From Montifringilla adamsi (taxonomy: Eukaryota > Chordata > Aves > Passeriformes > Passeridae), in NCBI GenBank assembly GCA_017590115.1, contig JAGGNK010006559.1, forward strand, positions 1,377,639-1,441,638: 64,000 nt of DNA, written 5' to 3'. Position numbers and translations under genes: made by a program. The notes beneath the pieces were generated by a model, which ran no database searches, had not been told where the DNA came from, and saw nothing but the letters and a program-made list of their open reading frames with translations. Numbering within the stretch: position 1 is the first letter of the stretch; each line of letters begins with the position of its first letter. Shown here piece by piece: positions 62,861-64,000 of the stretch.

Positions 62861-63905
62861 AGGACTCGGTAGGACTGGGCTGGACTGGGCTGTGCCATGC
62901 TGAACCAAGACAGGCCAGGCTGTGTCATGCCATGCTGGGCTGTACTGGGCCACACGCTCTGTGATGCTCTGTGGCAACCAGGACAGACCTGGGCTGGACC
63001 ACACCAGGCTCCCAACCCCATCCCTGCTGTGCCAGCCCCAGGCTCTGCCATGCTGGGCTGTACCATGCCAGGCAGTCTGTGCCAGCCCCAGGCCCTGCCA
63101 TCTGTGTGCCAGAGCTGTTGTGCTGGGCTGTGTCAAGCAAAAAAGGCTGTTCCAGGCCTGGGCTGTCCCATGCTGTGCCATGACGTGGCAGACTCTGCAG
63201 TGCCAGGATGTGCAGAGCCAGGCAGACTGTGCCAGCTTTTGCCAACCCCATGATGTGCTATACTGTGCCGTGCCACACCAGACTGTGCCACACTGGGCTG
63301 TACTGAGCCAGGCAGACTGTGCCAAACCCAGAATGTACCATGCTCTGTCAGGCCCACATCCTGCCATGCCATGCCAGCCCTGTGCCATGTCAGCCTCATG
63401 CCTTCCTGTCTGATGTTGTGCTGTGTCATTCCAGCCTTGGCCCATGTGGGGCTCATGGCATGCTGTGTAATCCCCAGGCCATGCCAGCCCCATGCTGTGC
63501 CTGCCCCATCCTGTGCCAGTCCCATGCCATGTTAGACCCATGCTGTGCTGTGCCAACCCCATGTTGTGCCACTGCCATGCCATGCCAGTTCTGTGCTGCT
63601 GCCAGCCCCATGCCATGCTGTGCCAGCCCATGCTGTGCCAGTCCCATACTGTGCCATGCCAGCCCCATGCCATGTCAGTCCCATGCCGTGCCGTGCCAGC
63701 TCCATGCTGTGCCAGCCCCAAGCCGTGCCATGTCAGCCCCATGCTGTGCCGTGCCAGCCCCATGCCATGTCAGTCCCGTGTTGTGCCAGCCCCGAGTCGA
63801 GCCGTGCCAGCCCCATGCCGTGCCAGCCCCAAGCTGTGCCGTGCCAGCCCCATGCCGTGCCAACCCCGAGCCGTGCTGTGCCAGCCCCATGCCGTGCCAG
63901 CCGCG
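62860..63905. repeat. Minisatellite of CCATGCCAGCCC-type units, about 1 kb
   Basis: Degenerate tandem units of about 10-15 bases built from TGCC, ATGCC, GCCAGCCCCA and TGTGCC, most regular at 63480-63900. It stays open in several frames on both strands, which yields the 583-codon minus-strand frame of repeated W-H-G-M-G-L-A-Q motifs; I do not regard that as a protein. Confidence 0.92.
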
Positions 63906-64000
63906 GGCTCGGTGCTGATGCGCGTCCGGTGACGCGGCGGGGCCGCTGGGCGGCGCCCCGGGCGCACCGGCGGGGCGGACCGGGCGCACCGGGCGGAGCG
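63906..64000. other. GC-rich window edge, possible start of a CpG island
   Basis: Very GC- and CpG-rich with GCGCACCGG repeated three times. It may be the edge of the next gene's promoter (MAST3 in human order), but no exon is visible before the window ends. Confidence 0.3.

Noticed and set aside
62012..63763. 583-codon minus-strand frame rich in repeated H-G-M-G-L-A-Q motifs
   Set aside because: It is the translation of a CCATGCCAGCCC-type minisatellite plus a poly-T tract (a lysine run). Several frames are equally open and there is no domain or start context.

Overview
The window is nuclear DNA from a bird, most likely from a GC-rich microchromosome. The evidence is intron-bearing vertebrate genes, several copies of the avian CR1 LINE (including its characteristic 3' end), short introns, CpG-island promoters and many GC-rich minisatellites. 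The species cannot be named from the sequence. The gene set matches what I know as chicken chromosome 28 / human 19p13 content; that placement is recalled, not computed.

Layout. 1-19.65 kb (+): the 3' part of ARHGEF18, a RhoA-specific DH-PH exchange factor, with 17 coding exons from the DH-flanking region to the stop and a long 3' UTR. 19.65-25.5 kb: intergenic, with a recent 0.86-kb tandem duplication carrying a CR1 tail. 25.5-29.9 kb (-): a single-coding-exon BTB-BACK-Kelch gene of 589 codons in the ENC family. By its ARHGEF18 neighbour I call it ENC3, the third ENC ohnolog, which I believe mammals lack. 31.3-34.3 kb (-): PEX11G, a peroxisomal membrane protein, five exons. 34.4-38.2 kb: no recognisable gene. 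This is where human TEX45/SAXO5 would be expected and where human synteny breaks. 38.3-48.1 kb (+): ARRDC2, an alpha-arrestin with two alternative first coding exons and two C-terminal PPxY motifs. 48.1-57.4 kb: gene-free, with CR1 and several minisatellites. 57.4-61.9 kb (-): IL12RB1, the shared IL-12/IL-23 receptor beta1 chain, 15 exons. 61.9-64 kb: upstream region with a 29-base T run and a ~1-kb minisatellite, ending in GC-rich DNA.

The genes do not form a pathway; they are independent, each with its own promoter. ARHGEF18 and ENC3 converge tail to tail, ENC3 and PEX11G share an orientation, PEX11G and ARRDC2 diverge, and ARRDC2 and IL12RB1 converge. ARHGEF18-PEX11G and ARRDC2-IL12RB1 are each neighbour pairs in human, but the two pairs are about 10 Mb apart there. 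Main points of interest: the ENC3 locus; a lone cytoplasmic YxxQ tyrosine in IL12RB1 that the human protein lacks; a GC-AG intron in IL12RB1; a minisatellite built from the PEX11G exon 1 splice-donor region; a perfect RFX X-box with no visible ciliary gene beside it; and a GC-rich minisatellite close to nearly every promoter. I found no prokaryote-style system, CRISPR array, tRNA or rRNA.
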